Part shown: positions 1-6,911 of the stretch, piece by piece
How positions within the stretch are numbered: position 1 is the first letter of the stretch
How the letters are laid out: every line of letters begins with the position of its first letter
Assembly (NCBI GenBank): GCA_002825515.1
Contig: PJET01000012.1
Span: 1-26,211, forward strand
Length of the DNA stretch: 26,211 nt
Source: Candidatus Thorarchaeota archaeon MP11T_1
GTDB taxonomy: Archaea > Asgardarchaeota > Thorarchaeia > Thorarchaeales > Thorarchaeaceae
Direction: 5' to 3'
The notes under the pieces: generated by a model
What the model saw: the letters and a program-made list of their open reading frames with translations, nothing else
Told to the model about the DNA's origin: nothing
The model's database searches: none
Program-made: the position numbers and the translations under genes

Positions 1-110
1 TTGGTGTAGAATGGAAGATGCGTATCTGTGACTTCCACTGGAAATTCGTCGTCCGTCATGGGGGCATAGACGACGCCATTTGCAAATGCGCGAGTATTAA
101 CCTGTTCCAT
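1..110 (-). CDS. Unidentified protein, N-terminal fragment
   Basis: Thirty-six codons run from an ATG at 110 off the left edge, beginning MEQVNTRAFANGVVYAPMTD. A GAGG ribosome-binding site lies about six bases upstream, and the start follows the stop of the NadM-Nudix gene by seven bases, so the two are probably co-transcribed. I do not recognise the N-terminus. It does not look like the start of a nicotinamide phosphoribosyltransferase, the partner often found beside NadM in phages, but 36 residues are too few to exclude any family. Confidence 0.7.
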   Translation of the reverse strand, partial: MEQVNTRAFANGVVYAPMTDDEFPVEVTDTHLPFYT

Positions 111-117
111 GGTACCC

Positions 118-1242
118 TCAGAACTTATTGACGAAGTAGTTGATGATGTGGAAGTGATCCTCAAAGAACTCTTCCTCTTGCCTCATAACGTCACGAAGAG
201 GCATCCAGAAAGCCTTCTCTGCATCATCATCTCCCTTGACCTTCGGGAGAGTTCCGGCACCAAGGTCGAAACAGAAAGCGTGCGTAATCGTACGGCCCCG
301 CAAAGAACGAGCAGGGTGATCGAAGACATTCTTGTCAACAATCCGTTTCCTTAACTCATCCTTTGGTAACTTGATTTGGGTTTCCTCCTTCAATTCCCGC
401 AAGCAACCATTCACTACTTGCTCGTCCTGACGAAGGAATCCACCAGGCAAAGCTAACAAGCCCTTTCCTGGGTAACCCCGCCTACGCACTACCAAGATGT
501 GACCACTTTTGATGACCACAGCATCAGTTGTCACAAAGATAGGCGGGAACGGAGAACCACTCCACATTGCTTTGTAATCAGCAACATGACGAAACTCATC
601 GTACAGACGCTCGTATTCGGGCGTGCCAATTTCATTCTTCAGCTTCTCGAATACAGGTTCTGGGCACACCTTCTTCAGATCGAGTGTGTCTTTACGGAAG
701 AAAAGCTCACGTACCTTGGTAGCATCAATAGTGCCAAAGCTACCGGTTTCGCGGAAATTCCACCTGGGGAATAAATGCAAGTAGAATGTGGAACGGTCTT
801 TATCATGACCGTACAATGTTACATCACAATCTTCTAGGTCATAAGTTTCACGAGTGCCGTAGACTTGAGGCGACGACGGTGAAGAAGTGATCGTGCCGTC
901 TTCGGCGACCAAAGTAACACCATCAGTTTCCAATGGCTTCCAGATCTCAACCTGACTGAGAGATGATTGTAATGCTGTTAGCCAAAGATTATCGTTGTAT
1001 AAGTAATCTTTCGCTGCAACAATCGAGATACGATCGTTGGTCCCACACGGAAAACAAGCGCGGATCATTGCCTCGCGCTCGTCCGTAGTCCAAGGGTTCT
1101 TCACCGTCTTGGCCTGACAAGCAGACCCAAGCACAATAATTAAATGCCCGACCTCATTCAGCGCCATTTGAATGGCGGCAAGGTGAGCATTGTGCAGTGG
1201 TTGAAGGCGTCCAATGAAGACGCCGATTTTCGGCTTTTCCAT
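118..1242 (-). CDS. nadM: Bifunctional NMN adenylyltransferase / Nudix hydrolase
   Basis: Two-domain enzyme of 374 aa. Residues 1-190 are a nucleotidyltransferase with GRLQPLHNAH (11-20, the HxGH-type site) and the late motif IDATKVR (172-178). Residues about 235-374 are a Nudix domain with a complete box: G268, E274, R282-E283 and E286-E287. The first domain family makes NAD from NMN and ATP; the Nudix half in this family acts on ADP-ribose-like substrates. The same fusion is known in large phages such as Vibrio phage KVP40 and in bacteria and is of usual length. ATG follows GGAG by about seven bases. It has its own promoter-like sequence and about 120 bases of leader, so it may be controlled separately from coaD upstream. 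Both active sites look intact. Substrate preference of the Nudix half is inferred. Confidence 0.95.
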   Translation of the reverse strand: MEKPKIGVFIGRLQPLHNAHLAAIQMALNEVGHLIIVLGSACQAKTVKNPWTTDEREAMIRACFPCGTNDRISIVAAKDYLYNDNLWLTALQSSLSQVEIWKPLETDGVTLVAEDGTITSSPSSPQVYGTRETYDLEDCDVTLYGHDKDRSTFYLHLFPRWNFRETGSFGTIDATKVRELFFRKDTLDLKKVCPEPVFEKLKNEIGTPEYERLYDEFRHVADYKAMWSGSPFPPIFVTTDAVVIKSGHILVVRRRGYPGKGLLALPGGFLRQDEQVVNGCLRELKEETQIKLPKDELRKRIVDKNVFDHPARSLRGRTITHAFCFDLGAGTLPKVKGDDDAEKAFWMPLRDVMRQEEEFFEDHFHIINYFVNKF

Positions 1243-1295
1243 AACTACTCTCCGTAATTGCAGTGACGATCCCTTCCTGGGATGTTGTCACGCGG

Positions 1296-1346
1296 AAAAA
1301 AGGCACCGGCTTGACGATCCTCGACCGCCAAATATCTTCATGTGCC
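1296..1346 (-). promoter_or_regulatory. Possible leader stem with U-run (attenuator-like)
   Basis: In the predicted nadM leader, GGCAC (1346-1342) can pair with GTGCC (1306-1302), with a smaller GGC/GCC stem inside, and six T follow directly (1301-1296). The geometry resembles a terminator inside a leader. The stem is short and the loop long, so support is weak, and I could not match it to a known NAD riboswitch. Confidence 0.25.
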
Positions 1347-1371
1347 AACACTTCTCTGTCGAAGTATGCAT

Positions 1372-1400
1372 AGTGTACTCGAAACACTATCTCCTGTCAA
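1372..1400 (-). promoter_or_regulatory. Sigma70-type promoter for nadM
   Basis: On the minus strand a perfect TTGACA -35 box (1400-1395) is followed by exactly 17 bases and then TACACT (1377-1372), which matches four of six bases of the -10 consensus. Transcription would start near 1365, giving a leader of about 120 bases before the nadM ATG. This is the best promoter-like sequence I found in the window. Confidence 0.6.
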
Positions 1401-1410
1401 CACTCTTTTT

Positions 1411-1426
1411 CTGGCCGGCTGGCCAG
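1411..1426. repeat. 16-bp inverted repeat beside the nadM -35 box
   Basis: CTGGCCGGCTGGCCAG has six-base arms (CTGGCC / GGCCAG) around a four-base centre and lies ten bases upstream of the -35 box. Neither strand has a U-run directly after the stem, so it is a poor intrinsic terminator. A regulator binding site or a factor-dependent terminator for coaD are both possible. Confidence 0.5.
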
Positions 1427-1439
1427 CCTAATCAGGCGT

Positions 1440-1458
1440 TTTCCGAAGCATTCGGAAA
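1440..1458. repeat. 19-bp inverted repeat upstream of the nadM promoter
   Basis: TTTCCGAAGCATTCGGAAA has perfect eight-base arms around a three-base centre. It lies 40 bases upstream of the -35 box and about 57 bases after the coaD stop. The A/T ends give weak U-runs on both strands, so it could be a modest bidirectional terminator, but an activator or repressor site is equally possible. Confidence 0.5.
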
Positions 1459-1514
1459 TGCAAGCTTTATCTGGGCATTTATGACACTGATTAAAACCAA
1501 GAGATCAACCTTCG

Positions 1515-2027
1515 TCATCTTCTATCAAGTCCCTCGGACGGTTTTCGGATCGCTTCGGCCACAACTGGTGGAACATACTGGGAAATATCGGCTCCGTAGA
1601 GGGCTAGCTCCCGCACCGCCGAGGAGGAGACATGCGTATGATTGCCCTTCGCTGGGATAAATATGGTCTCGATATTTCCAAGTCCAGAATTAATATGAGC
1701 CATTCCAAACTCATATTCAAAGTCTATGGTATTACGGAGACCACGAATTGCTACTTTAATATTGTTCTTAGCACAAAACTCAGCTAACAACCCCCGAATC
1801 TCGTGAACTTCGATTCGGTACGAATCAGTGATTCGCCCTTCGATTTCCAAAAACCGTAGAGATTTCGTTACTAGTTCCCTACGCACACCAATTGGAAGAA
1901 AAGGCTTCTTCTTGACGTTGTTAGCTACCCCAATTACCAATTCGAAAAGGGGAAAAGCACGTGCAATGATGTCCAGGTGTCCCCACGTGATCGGGTCGAA
2001 ACTACCAGCGTAGATTGCTCTAGTCAC
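1515..2027 (-). CDS. coaD: Phosphopantetheine adenylyltransferase
   Basis: The 170-aa protein matches CoaD along its whole length. YAGSFDPITWGHLD (6-19) contains the HxGH-type nucleotidyltransferase site with H17, followed by IRGLRNTIDFEYEFGMAHIN in mid-protein and HVSSSAVREL with SQYVPP near the C-terminus, all family hallmarks. The enzyme joins 4'-phosphopantetheine to AMP from ATP, giving dephospho-CoA, the next-to-last step of CoA synthesis. It starts with GTG preceded by AAGGAG at six bases, and the start overlaps the previous stop (GTGA). A CoA enzyme is unusual among phage accessory genes. It lies beside NadM, which has the same fold. Nothing looks truncated. Confidence 0.95.
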   Translation of the reverse strand: MTRAIYAGSFDPITWGHLDIIARAFPLFELVIGVANNVKKKPFLPIGVRRELVTKSLRFLEIEGRITDSYRIEVHEIRGLLAEFCAKNNIKVAIRGLRNTIDFEYEFGMAHINSGLGNIETIFIPAKGNHTHVSSSAVRELALYGADISQYVPPVVAEAIRKPSEGLDRR

Positions 2028-2239
2028 TCTTTACTCCTTTTCATCGAACGCCCATTCGGACAGATGCAATATTGCTGTACCCCACAAGGTTCCCCATACG
2101 GAGTTTTCACATGGGTTTCAACGATACCAGTATTGCCACACAACCCACAGACAAGGATCGTCTCGATTGTGTTGCGAAGTCCTTGTGGAGCAGGAACACT
2201 AATAAGGAATTCTTCCCAAAGGTCTGAACGAGCCATCAT
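2024..2239 (-). CDS. Small zinc-ribbon protein
   Basis: A 71-aa protein with one Cys-x-x-Cys (LVCGLCGN) and a second Cys cluster (CGVQQYCICPNGR) separated by about 20 residues, a likely four-Cys zinc site. The ATG at 2239 overlaps the upstream stop as ATGA, and a second ATG follows at 2236; an in-frame upstream start at 2269 would overlap the neighbour by 34 bases and is less likely. The ribosome-binding site is weak, consistent with translational coupling. Function unknown. Confidence 0.75.
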   Translation of the reverse strand: MMARSDLWEEFLISVPAPQGLRNTIETILVCGLCGNTGIVETHVKTPYGEPCGVQQYCICPNGRSMKRSKE

Positions 2240-2508
2240 ACATCTTTCGATAAACCACAGTGGGGACACATGTCGTCAAACTGCTTTGGCATATTGCGCG
2301 CGTCTACCTGAATCATCATTGCGCGCTTATTCCAAGCCGCCCTAGCCTTCTCTTCACATTCGTGGTAATCAGCTCCCTGTTGTTCAACAGGCGGGCCGAC
2401 TGCTCCACAATTATCACATTTTACAGCGCGCTTAAATTGCCTAGAATAATCGAAAGAAGATTCCCACGGGATATATCCACAGAAAGGACAGGGGCCGTTT
2501 TTATCCAT
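2236..2508 (-). CDS. Lar-like zinc-ribbon protein
   Basis: The 90-aa protein has the layout of the Lar restriction-alleviation family: CPFCG near the N-terminus, CDNCGAVGP about 25 residues later, and an A-x-x-AWNKR segment. A second CPHCG near the C-terminus is an addition. Lar proteins in lambdoid prophages modulate host type I restriction, but many relatives in phages are only sequence matches, so that role is not established here. ATG at 2508 overlaps the previous stop (TGATG) and has a GGTGG site; a GTG at 2517 is an alternative. Confidence 0.7.
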   Translation of the reverse strand: MDKNGPCPFCGYIPWESSFDYSRQFKRAVKCDNCGAVGPPVEQQGADYHECEEKARAAWNKRAMMIQVDARNMPKQFDDMCPHCGLSKDV

Positions 2509-2828
2509 CACATCCACCCGCTAAAACGCAATGCTTCAGCACTTTCTCGGATTCCAGATCCGTAACTCGTGTATCCAAAAGTGAAATTGGGCTTACGATC
2601 TTTCTTTGGGGGTGATGGCTTGGGTTCGGGTTTTGTTGTCACCGAACGAAGAATGGTACGAGCTATTTCACCGCAGGTATAGCACCTACACTCCTGATAC
2701 TCTGTACCCTTCATTCCTTTGAATACGGTATGTTTAATCCATATCAAAGAATGATCCTCATGCTTTTTAAGCCAAGCATCATTCAGTTCTACGGGTCTCC
2801 CGAACTCTATTTGTTTTTCTGTTGCCAT
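2508..2828 (-). CDS. Hypothetical protein with a single CxxC
   Basis: A 106-aa protein not recognised. It has one Cys cluster (CRCYTCGE, about residues 48-55), then a Pro/Lys-rich linker (KPEPKPSPPKKDRKP) and a Gly/Tyr/Ser-rich tail. ATG at 2828 follows AGGAAAG by about eight bases. Its start lies 50 bases inside the upstream membrane-protein gene, a longer overlap than most here. Confidence 0.75.
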   Translation of the reverse strand: MATEKQIEFGRPVELNDAWLKKHEDHSLIWIKHTVFKGMKGTEYQECRCYTCGEIARTILRSVTTKPEPKPSPPKKDRKPNFTFGYTSYGSGIRESAEALRFSGWM

Positions 2829-3039
2829 GTTCTAGTTCTTTCCTGACTATATGAGCCACACTCATTAGTATCAGAAAGATACCAAGCCCAATTGAGAGGA
2901 TAGATATTACTGGGTCATACCAAAAAGCTATACCAAGCCAGATAAGCATCGCAGACCCAAAGGCCATACCTAGCATCCAGCCCGTAATCATAGCACGAGT
3001 AGAAACGCTGTATTGAACATGAGTTTTATTGGGACTCAT
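2779..3039 (-). CDS. Small two-helix membrane protein
   Basis: An 86-aa protein with two hydrophobic segments, about residues 17-40 and 43-65, and a strongly basic C-terminal tail. The positive-inside rule suggests the tail is cytoplasmic. AAGGA lies upstream of the ATG. No family recognised. It lies directly downstream of kptA, with a 14-base overlap. Confidence 0.8.
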   Translation of the reverse strand: MSPNKTHVQYSVSTRAMITGWMLGMAFGSAMLIWLGIAFWYDPVISILSIGLGIFLILMSVAHIVRKELEHGNRKTNRVRETRRTE

Positions 3040-3577
3040 GATGAAAATCCTTCGGCGATACGTGCTTTGTCAGCCATACGCCGTTCGCAGATAACCAAAA
3101 CTTCTGCCCTCTTACATGCATTTGGCGCGCATGAATCTTCAGCAGCGCACATTTGCCATGACGTTCCCCAACTTTGACAGCTGTTGCTTTATCTGCGCTC
3201 AAATGAACATGTTGGCGGCCCATTGGTTTCAGTCCCTCTTTCCAGATTGAATCCAAAAACCGCGTAGCCGTGCCATGCCACAAAAACTCTGGGGGCTCTG
3301 CCTCTTGCAGTTCCACATCCACCTGAATAGAATGCCCCTGATTAGCTCGAATACTTAGACCATCTTGACTGTATGAATACCTTCCCTTTGCATCTGTTCT
3401 GACAATCTCGTCTAATTCGCCAATGTCAATCGGCATCAGGCGGCAAAGATCCTGGACATTAACCCACCCGTTCTGGTCCATCTCAATCCCAATCTTCTTA
3501 GGATTGTGACGCAAAACCAGAGCAAGAAACTTACTCTTCTTGGTAAGGTTTTTGTGCCCCACAGGGAATGTCCTCAC
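3026..3577 (-). CDS. kptA: RNA 2'-phosphotransferase (Tpt1/KptA)
   Basis: A full-length 183-aa Tpt1/KptA enzyme. It removes an internal 2'-phosphate from RNA using NAD, releasing nicotinamide and ADP-ribose 1'',2''-cyclic phosphate. Visible motifs are VLRHNP with R23-H24, IRANQGHS with R77, LWHGT (99-103), the NAD-site segment RQHVHLS (121-127), and a C-terminal NGVWLT. R23, H24 and R77 match the catalytic positions known from Tpt1, and R151 is a candidate for the fourth. It starts with GTG overlapping the previous stop (GTGA). The 5'-nucleotidase gene lies three genes upstream on the transcript. Whether the substrate is tRNA left by 2'-phosphate-forming ligation or another RNA is unknown. 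Confidence 0.93.
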   Translation of the reverse strand: MRTFPVGHKNLTKKSKFLALVLRHNPKKIGIEMDQNGWVNVQDLCRLMPIDIGELDEIVRTDAKGRYSYSQDGLSIRANQGHSIQVDVELQEAEPPEFLWHGTATRFLDSIWKEGLKPMGRQHVHLSADKATAVKVGERHGKCALLKIHARQMHVRGQKFWLSANGVWLTKHVSPKDFHHESQ

Positions 3578-3858
3578 ACGGGTTGAGATTGCCCACTACT
3601 AATCTCTTTCTTCAATTTCTGAGCTGCCTTGCTTAAATCAGAAGCAAACTCTAAAATCTCATTAACATCAGTCTCATATTGAACCAGCCGTCTGTAAATT
3701 ACATCAGGGCTTCCACGCATGAATATCTCAAGGGCATATAGAGTTTCTTCCTCATCATGAGCCAATGCTGGTATCTCGCTTCGTGTTGTGGACATCTGCA
3801 CAAGGCCGTTAAACAGTGTGGCACAATCTAGATATTCAATTCTACTTCCGCTTTTCAT
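3574..3858 (-). CDS. Hypothetical protein, mostly helical
   Basis: A 94-aa acidic protein of no recognised family. The C-terminal half (VNEILEFASDLSKAAQKLKK) reads as an amphipathic or coiled-coil helix. AGGAG precedes the ATG. The gene overlaps kptA by four bases, so it is probably translated with it. Confidence 0.75.
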   Translation of the reverse strand: MKSGSRIEYLDCATLFNGLVQMSTTRSEIPALAHDEEETLYALEIFMRGSPDVIYRRLVQYETDVNEILEFASDLSKAAQKLKKEISSGQSQPV

Positions 3859-4072
3859 CAGTATCTCCTATAACAACCTTAATCTTCAGTGGCCCGGTTT
3901 CTTCCCCACTGCCTTTAGTCACAAACAGGGGAATATTATCGTCTTCGCTCAGCGTCTCGATTATCCAAGTCTTAATCTGGCTTAGAGCCATCTTGTTTAG
4001 CTTAGCTTTTTCGTAACTCTCGAAAGATGTATCTAAAGTTACGGTAGCACGAACGTTAACTTTCTTACCCAT
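3842..4072 (-). CDS. Hypothetical protein
   Basis: A 76-aa protein with alternating strand-like segments at both ends (KVNVRATVTLDTSF and LKIKVVIGDTDE) around a helical middle, suggesting a small alpha/beta fold. Not recognised. It overlaps the 5'-nucleotidase gene by eight bases and the next gene by 17. Confidence 0.75.
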   Translation of the reverse strand: MGKKVNVRATVTLDTSFESYEKAKLNKMALSQIKTWIIETLSEDDNIPLFVTKGSGEETGPLKIKVVIGDTDEKRK

Positions 4073-4634
4073 TATTAACCCAGAGTAAATAGGTTATGAG
4101 ATCGTTAACATCTCCTGTTTCGAAGATACGAGAATCACCAAGAGGAAAACCACGACCAGGAGGCATCCACAATACGGGACGACCACCTTCAGGATACCAT
4201 CGATCGGCCCACTCTATCACATTCGCAGGCTTGTCGTCAATAAGTGTATCAGCCTCAATTATGTGCTTCTTGTACGCCAAAACGATATCGGTTCGCTCGA
4301 ACCCCATTTCCTCTTTAAGCCACACGATTCGCTCATCTGCGTAGAAACCATCAGAGACCACAGAAGTGACACAAATAACTTCACCCAGTTTTCGAAGTCT
4401 GGCCACTAATTCGTCCGCGTAATCAAACTTCTCCAATCCGCGAATTAGACCAGGAGTCTCAAGGATGTACTTCCAGACTTCATCCTTGATCGCCTTGACC
4501 TCGGGATAATCAAATAAATCCCAATTCTCCCCATCAGATGGCCTCGCTTGTACTCCAAATTGTGTTTGAACTATTTCAAGAAACATCTTGGTAAAATTAG
4601 ATAGGACACCATCGCAATCAATTAGAATTCGCAT
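4065..4634 (-). CDS. 5'(3')-deoxyribonucleotidase-like HAD phosphatase
   Basis: A 189-aa HAD-superfamily phosphatase. Motif I is DCDGVLSNF with D6 (nucleophile) and D8. Motif II is in VTSV (T90-S91), the motif III lysine is probably K122 or K123 in the AYKKH segment, and motif IV is LIDDKP with D133-D134. This pattern and length fit the NT5C group, which removes phosphate from nucleoside monophosphates, often deoxy forms. Phages use such enzymes to adjust nucleotide pools. All four motifs look intact. The precise nucleotide substrate cannot be read from sequence. Confidence 0.87.
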   Translation of the reverse strand: MRILIDCDGVLSNFTKMFLEIVQTQFGVQARPSDGENWDLFDYPEVKAIKDEVWKYILETPGLIRGLEKFDYADELVARLRKLGEVICVTSVVSDGFYADERIVWLKEEMGFERTDIVLAYKKHIIEADTLIDDKPANVIEWADRWYPEGGRPVLWMPPGRGFPLGDSRIFETGDVNDLITYLLWVNNG

Positions 4635-4950
4635 AATACTCTTCGGGAATTAAATCGTGGTGTTCGTAACAATCGAACCACGACGTATGACCGTCTTTAT
4701 CTTTCCACTCTTCATTTTTCATTAGCGTAACCGTAAATGAGGAACCTGTCGCTGGAATAATCTTACACTTGGTAAATCCCAATCTTCTTAAGAAAGAATA
4801 AGCACTACAAGGTGTGCGAAATTTTTGTGGCCAAACCTTGATAAAGCCCTTTCCTTCAAAAAAGAAGCGATAATAGCGCTTGTCATCGAACTTAACAGAG
4901 CGCAAAATAGCTGTATGTTCTCTTGTGATAATGAGAGGAACGTAGGCCAT
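4618..4950 (-). CDS. Hypothetical protein
   Basis: A 110-aa protein of unknown family, rich in aromatic residues and lysine, with an acidic His/Tyr-rich C-terminus (WFDCYEHHDLIPEEYY). The chosen ATG at 4950 overlaps the upstream stop as TAATG. A GTG at 4986 would add 12 residues inside the neighbour and is less likely. No clear Shine-Dalgarno is seen, so coupling to the upstream gene is likely. Confidence 0.75.
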   Translation of the reverse strand: MAYVPLIITREHTAILRSVKFDDKRYYRFFFEGKGFIKVWPQKFRTPCSAYSFLRRLGFTKCKIIPATGSSFTVTLMKNEEWKDKDGHTSWFDCYEHHDLIPEEYYANSN

Positions 4951-5216
4951 TATGATTGTCGCTGTTTTGATGCCGCCTCTGTCCACTCTCTGAATGCATC
5001 CACTACCGCCTTGTCATTCTCGACTAAGCGGCCTTTGACATAGATGTCGCCATTGCTATCAAGCCGTAGAACATCACAATCACCATTCAGTCGGAAGCAA
5101 ATACTTCCCTCTGATGGTGGAGGAGGGGCTTCTCGAAGCGATATTTCCCCCGCTGCGCCAATTCCGATAGCAGCAGCGCCGAGGCCAACGCATCCTAATA
5201 ACTCACGTCTGTTCAT
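4950..5216 (-). CDS. Small protein with twin-arginine-type leader
   Basis: An 88-aa protein beginning MNRRELLGCVGLGAAAIGIG: an RR pair, a short Gly/Ala-rich hydrophobic stretch, then a Pro-rich spacer. This resembles a Tat signal, with export or inner-membrane anchoring expected. Cys9 sits inside the hydrophobic part and does not form a convincing lipobox. The mature part contains VLRLDSNGDIYVKGRLVEND, a short segment I associate with small phage proteins, though I cannot name a family. AAGGAG lies seven bases before the ATG. It is one of three genes here with this type of leader. Confidence 0.75.
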   Translation of the reverse strand: MNRRELLGCVGLGAAAIGIGAAGEISLREAPPPPSEGSICFRLNGDCDVLRLDSNGDIYVKGRLVENDKAVVDAFREWTEAASKQRQS

Positions 5217-5230
5217 TTTAGTACTCCTTT

Positions 5231-5629
5231 TTAGTACTCCTCGGGCAAAGACATCCCCTTTGTCGCAAACAAAGGTGAGTAAACCTCATTCTTGGATATG
5301 AAGTCTTGCATCCAATCCCATTTGTTTTCGATCAGACACCTCACCTCATCAGCGTTGAGCTTGATGGTCTTTTCAGTATGCATCTCAAGCATCCGAATAG
5401 CTGTGTCATACTCCGCTGTGTGGTCCACTGGTAGATGAAGACCAAACCGCAAAGCGGTTACTTTGCCTTGAGCAACGGCATCGAGTTTTTCCGCTAAAGC
5501 TTTCTTTGCTTTTTCAATGTAGCCCTTGCGAGAATCCTCAACTAACTCAACATGTTCTTCCCGATTTTTTCGCAACGTTGCCAAAACATCGTTTTTGTCA
5601 CAGGACACTTCCATAACCATATTGTACAT
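5231..5629 (-). CDS. Conserved hypothetical phage-type protein
   Basis: A 132-aa protein with a pattern I have seen in phage and actinobacterial hypotheticals: EVSCDKNDVLATLRKNREEH, then a helical Lys-rich region, then VDHTAEYDTAIRMLEMH and WDWMQDF near the end. No function is known to me. Start choice: AAGGAG lies nine bases before ATG 5629, whereas it directly abuts ATG 5638. A frame opening at 5704 would lie inside the DUF4419 gene. Predicted soluble and largely helical. Confidence 0.78.
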   Translation of the reverse strand: MYNMVMEVSCDKNDVLATLRKNREEHVELVEDSRKGYIEKAKKALAEKLDAVAQGKVTALRFGLHLPVDHTAEYDTAIRMLEMHTEKTIKLNADEVRCLIENKWDWMQDFISKNEVYSPLFATKGMSLPEEY

Positions 5630-5642
5630 AGCTCTCATCTCC

Positions 5643-6911
5643 TTACTCGCCTTTCTGGTATAAGTTTTCCCCCTCGGCGGACTCTTTGACAAACATCTCG
5701 CCAAGATGGTATCGACTATGCTCTTGCTTGCCTTTTTTCTCCCACTCGATTATCACGTCACATAACTCACGGGCACCATCATCCCATTGCTCAGCATCGG
5801 CTCTCTTGAGCTTTCCGACATCGCCATCCTTGTGATGGATGACCATATCCTTAACCATCCTTTCGATGGGATACTGGGTGAGAGGAACATTCGAGTCTCG
5901 AACAGCCCAACCAAAAGCACCACGGATTGCGCCTTTGGAAGTCTGCTGGATTCCAACAAACCCACCCACGAAATCCATGGGATACTTGGTTTCATAGTAG
6001 TCCCACACAAACGGAACTTTCGAAATCCCTTTGACGAAAGCATCCATGGTAGGTCCAGCACCAAATCCCCTCTCTTTGTGAATTAGATCATTCTTCCTGA
6101 AACCTCCCTTTCCTCCACCATCCAGATAAGGGAAGAACTTCTGAGCATGACCATTGATGAATGGCCCGCCAGACCCGCCACCTTCTTTGTACCAGGAGCG
6201 CCAGAAATCCAAATCAGGATTCCCCTTGGCAGTTTCCACAAGCTGATCTAAAACTGGCAGGAGATGTTCAGTCCACCACCCCAAACCCAGGTCTGAGAAT
6301 TGTGCAACACGATCTCTGATTTTCTCCCAGTCAGTCACTTCGCCTTCCAGTGTTACCAAAGGAATTGAACAAAGTGTTTGGATGCCGTAGTCGAAGTACC
6401 GGCTCATGGCATCCATGAGAACAATCTCTGACGCTACTCGTTGTAATTTGCCGGTGGTTGAGAAATCGGCAACGATGAGACTATGTTTTTCATCACCAAT
6501 TTCTTTCTTGATCATTCCGGAGAACTCATCAAAGCAACCCTCCCAGTCGTTCTTTCCTCCTTTGACGAACCCATCGCGCCGAATCTCAAGGAACTTCTTT
6601 CCCTTGAACTTGACGAACTTGTCTCTCAAGTCTTCGGCATTCTGGGTGATGTGAATGGCCAAGCCACGCTCGATCGTAATCCAGATCACATCAGGATCTA
6701 GAATCAGATGGCGATGAAGTGCAAAGGCCATATGGGTGAGTCCAATCAGATTTGGACGGCCAGGCACAATATCTGTCAATTCGCAGGCTTGTTCAATATC
6801 ACCACCAATGTTCTGGATGATTGCCTGTTCCGATGAAATAGTTTTGAGGGAATCGGTATTGACTGCTAGGGACTTGTGCAAAGCCAAGCCTAATTCAAAT
6901 GTATGACTCAT
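5643..6911 (-). CDS. DUF4419 domain protein
   Basis: At 422 aa this is the largest protein in the window. It follows the DUF4419 pattern: DPDVIWITIERGLAIHITQN and LRDKFV early, a DFSTTG segment, then DAMSRYFDY, a VTLEGEVTDWEKIRDRV stretch, and FWRSWY with FFPYLDG in the second half. DUF4419 is spread across bacteria and fungi with no established activity that I can state. Its strongly conserved polar motifs suggest an enzyme. No signal or membrane segment is seen. AAGGAAG precedes the ATG. The gene is followed closely by the conserved 132-aa gene and overlaps the upstream zinc-ribbon gene by four bases. Confidence 0.85.
   Translation of the reverse strand: MSHTFELGLALHKSLAVNTDSLKTISSEQAIIQNIGGDIEQACELTDIVPGRPNLIGLTHMAFALHRHLILDPDVIWITIERGLAIHITQNAEDLRDKFVKFKGKKFLEIRRDGFVKGGKNDWEGCFDEFSGMIKKEIGDEKHSLIVADFSTTGKLQRVASEIVLMDAMSRYFDYGIQTLCSIPLVTLEGEVTDWEKIRDRVAQFSDLGLGWWTEHLLPVLDQLVETAKGNPDLDFWRSWYKEGGGSGGPFINGHAQKFFPYLDGGGKGGFRKNDLIHKERGFGAGPTMDAFVKGISKVPFVWDYYETKYPMDFVGGFVGIQQTSKGAIRGAFGWAVRDSNVPLTQYPIERMVKDMVIHHKDGDVGKLKRADAEQWDDGARELCDVIIEWEKKGKQEHSRYHLGEMFVKESAEGENLYQKGE

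Larger units (their letters stand above)
1243..1514. other. Intergenic regulatory region between coaD and nadM
   Basis: This is the longest gene-free stretch in a window where genes otherwise abut or overlap. On the minus strand, in transcription order, it contains a 19-bp inverted repeat, a 16-bp inverted repeat, a sigma70-type promoter candidate, and a leader with a possible stem ending in six U. The octamer GACGATCC occurs twice (1265-1272 and 1313-1320). An open frame from 1387 reaches into nadM, but its ATG lies upstream of the predicted transcription start, so I do not call it a gene. Confidence 0.6.

Noticed and set aside
1154..1387. A 77-codon minus-strand frame overlapping the start of nadM
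   Set aside because: Its ATG is upstream of the predicted transcription start at about 1365, and half of it lies inside nadM in another frame.
1411..1426. Intrinsic terminator for coaD
   Set aside because: The stem is strong, but no U-run follows on the minus strand.
1214..1660. Plus-strand frame of 148 codons across the coaD-nadM gap
   Set aside because: It is antisense to both enzyme genes at its ends and its product is low-complexity and unlike a protein.
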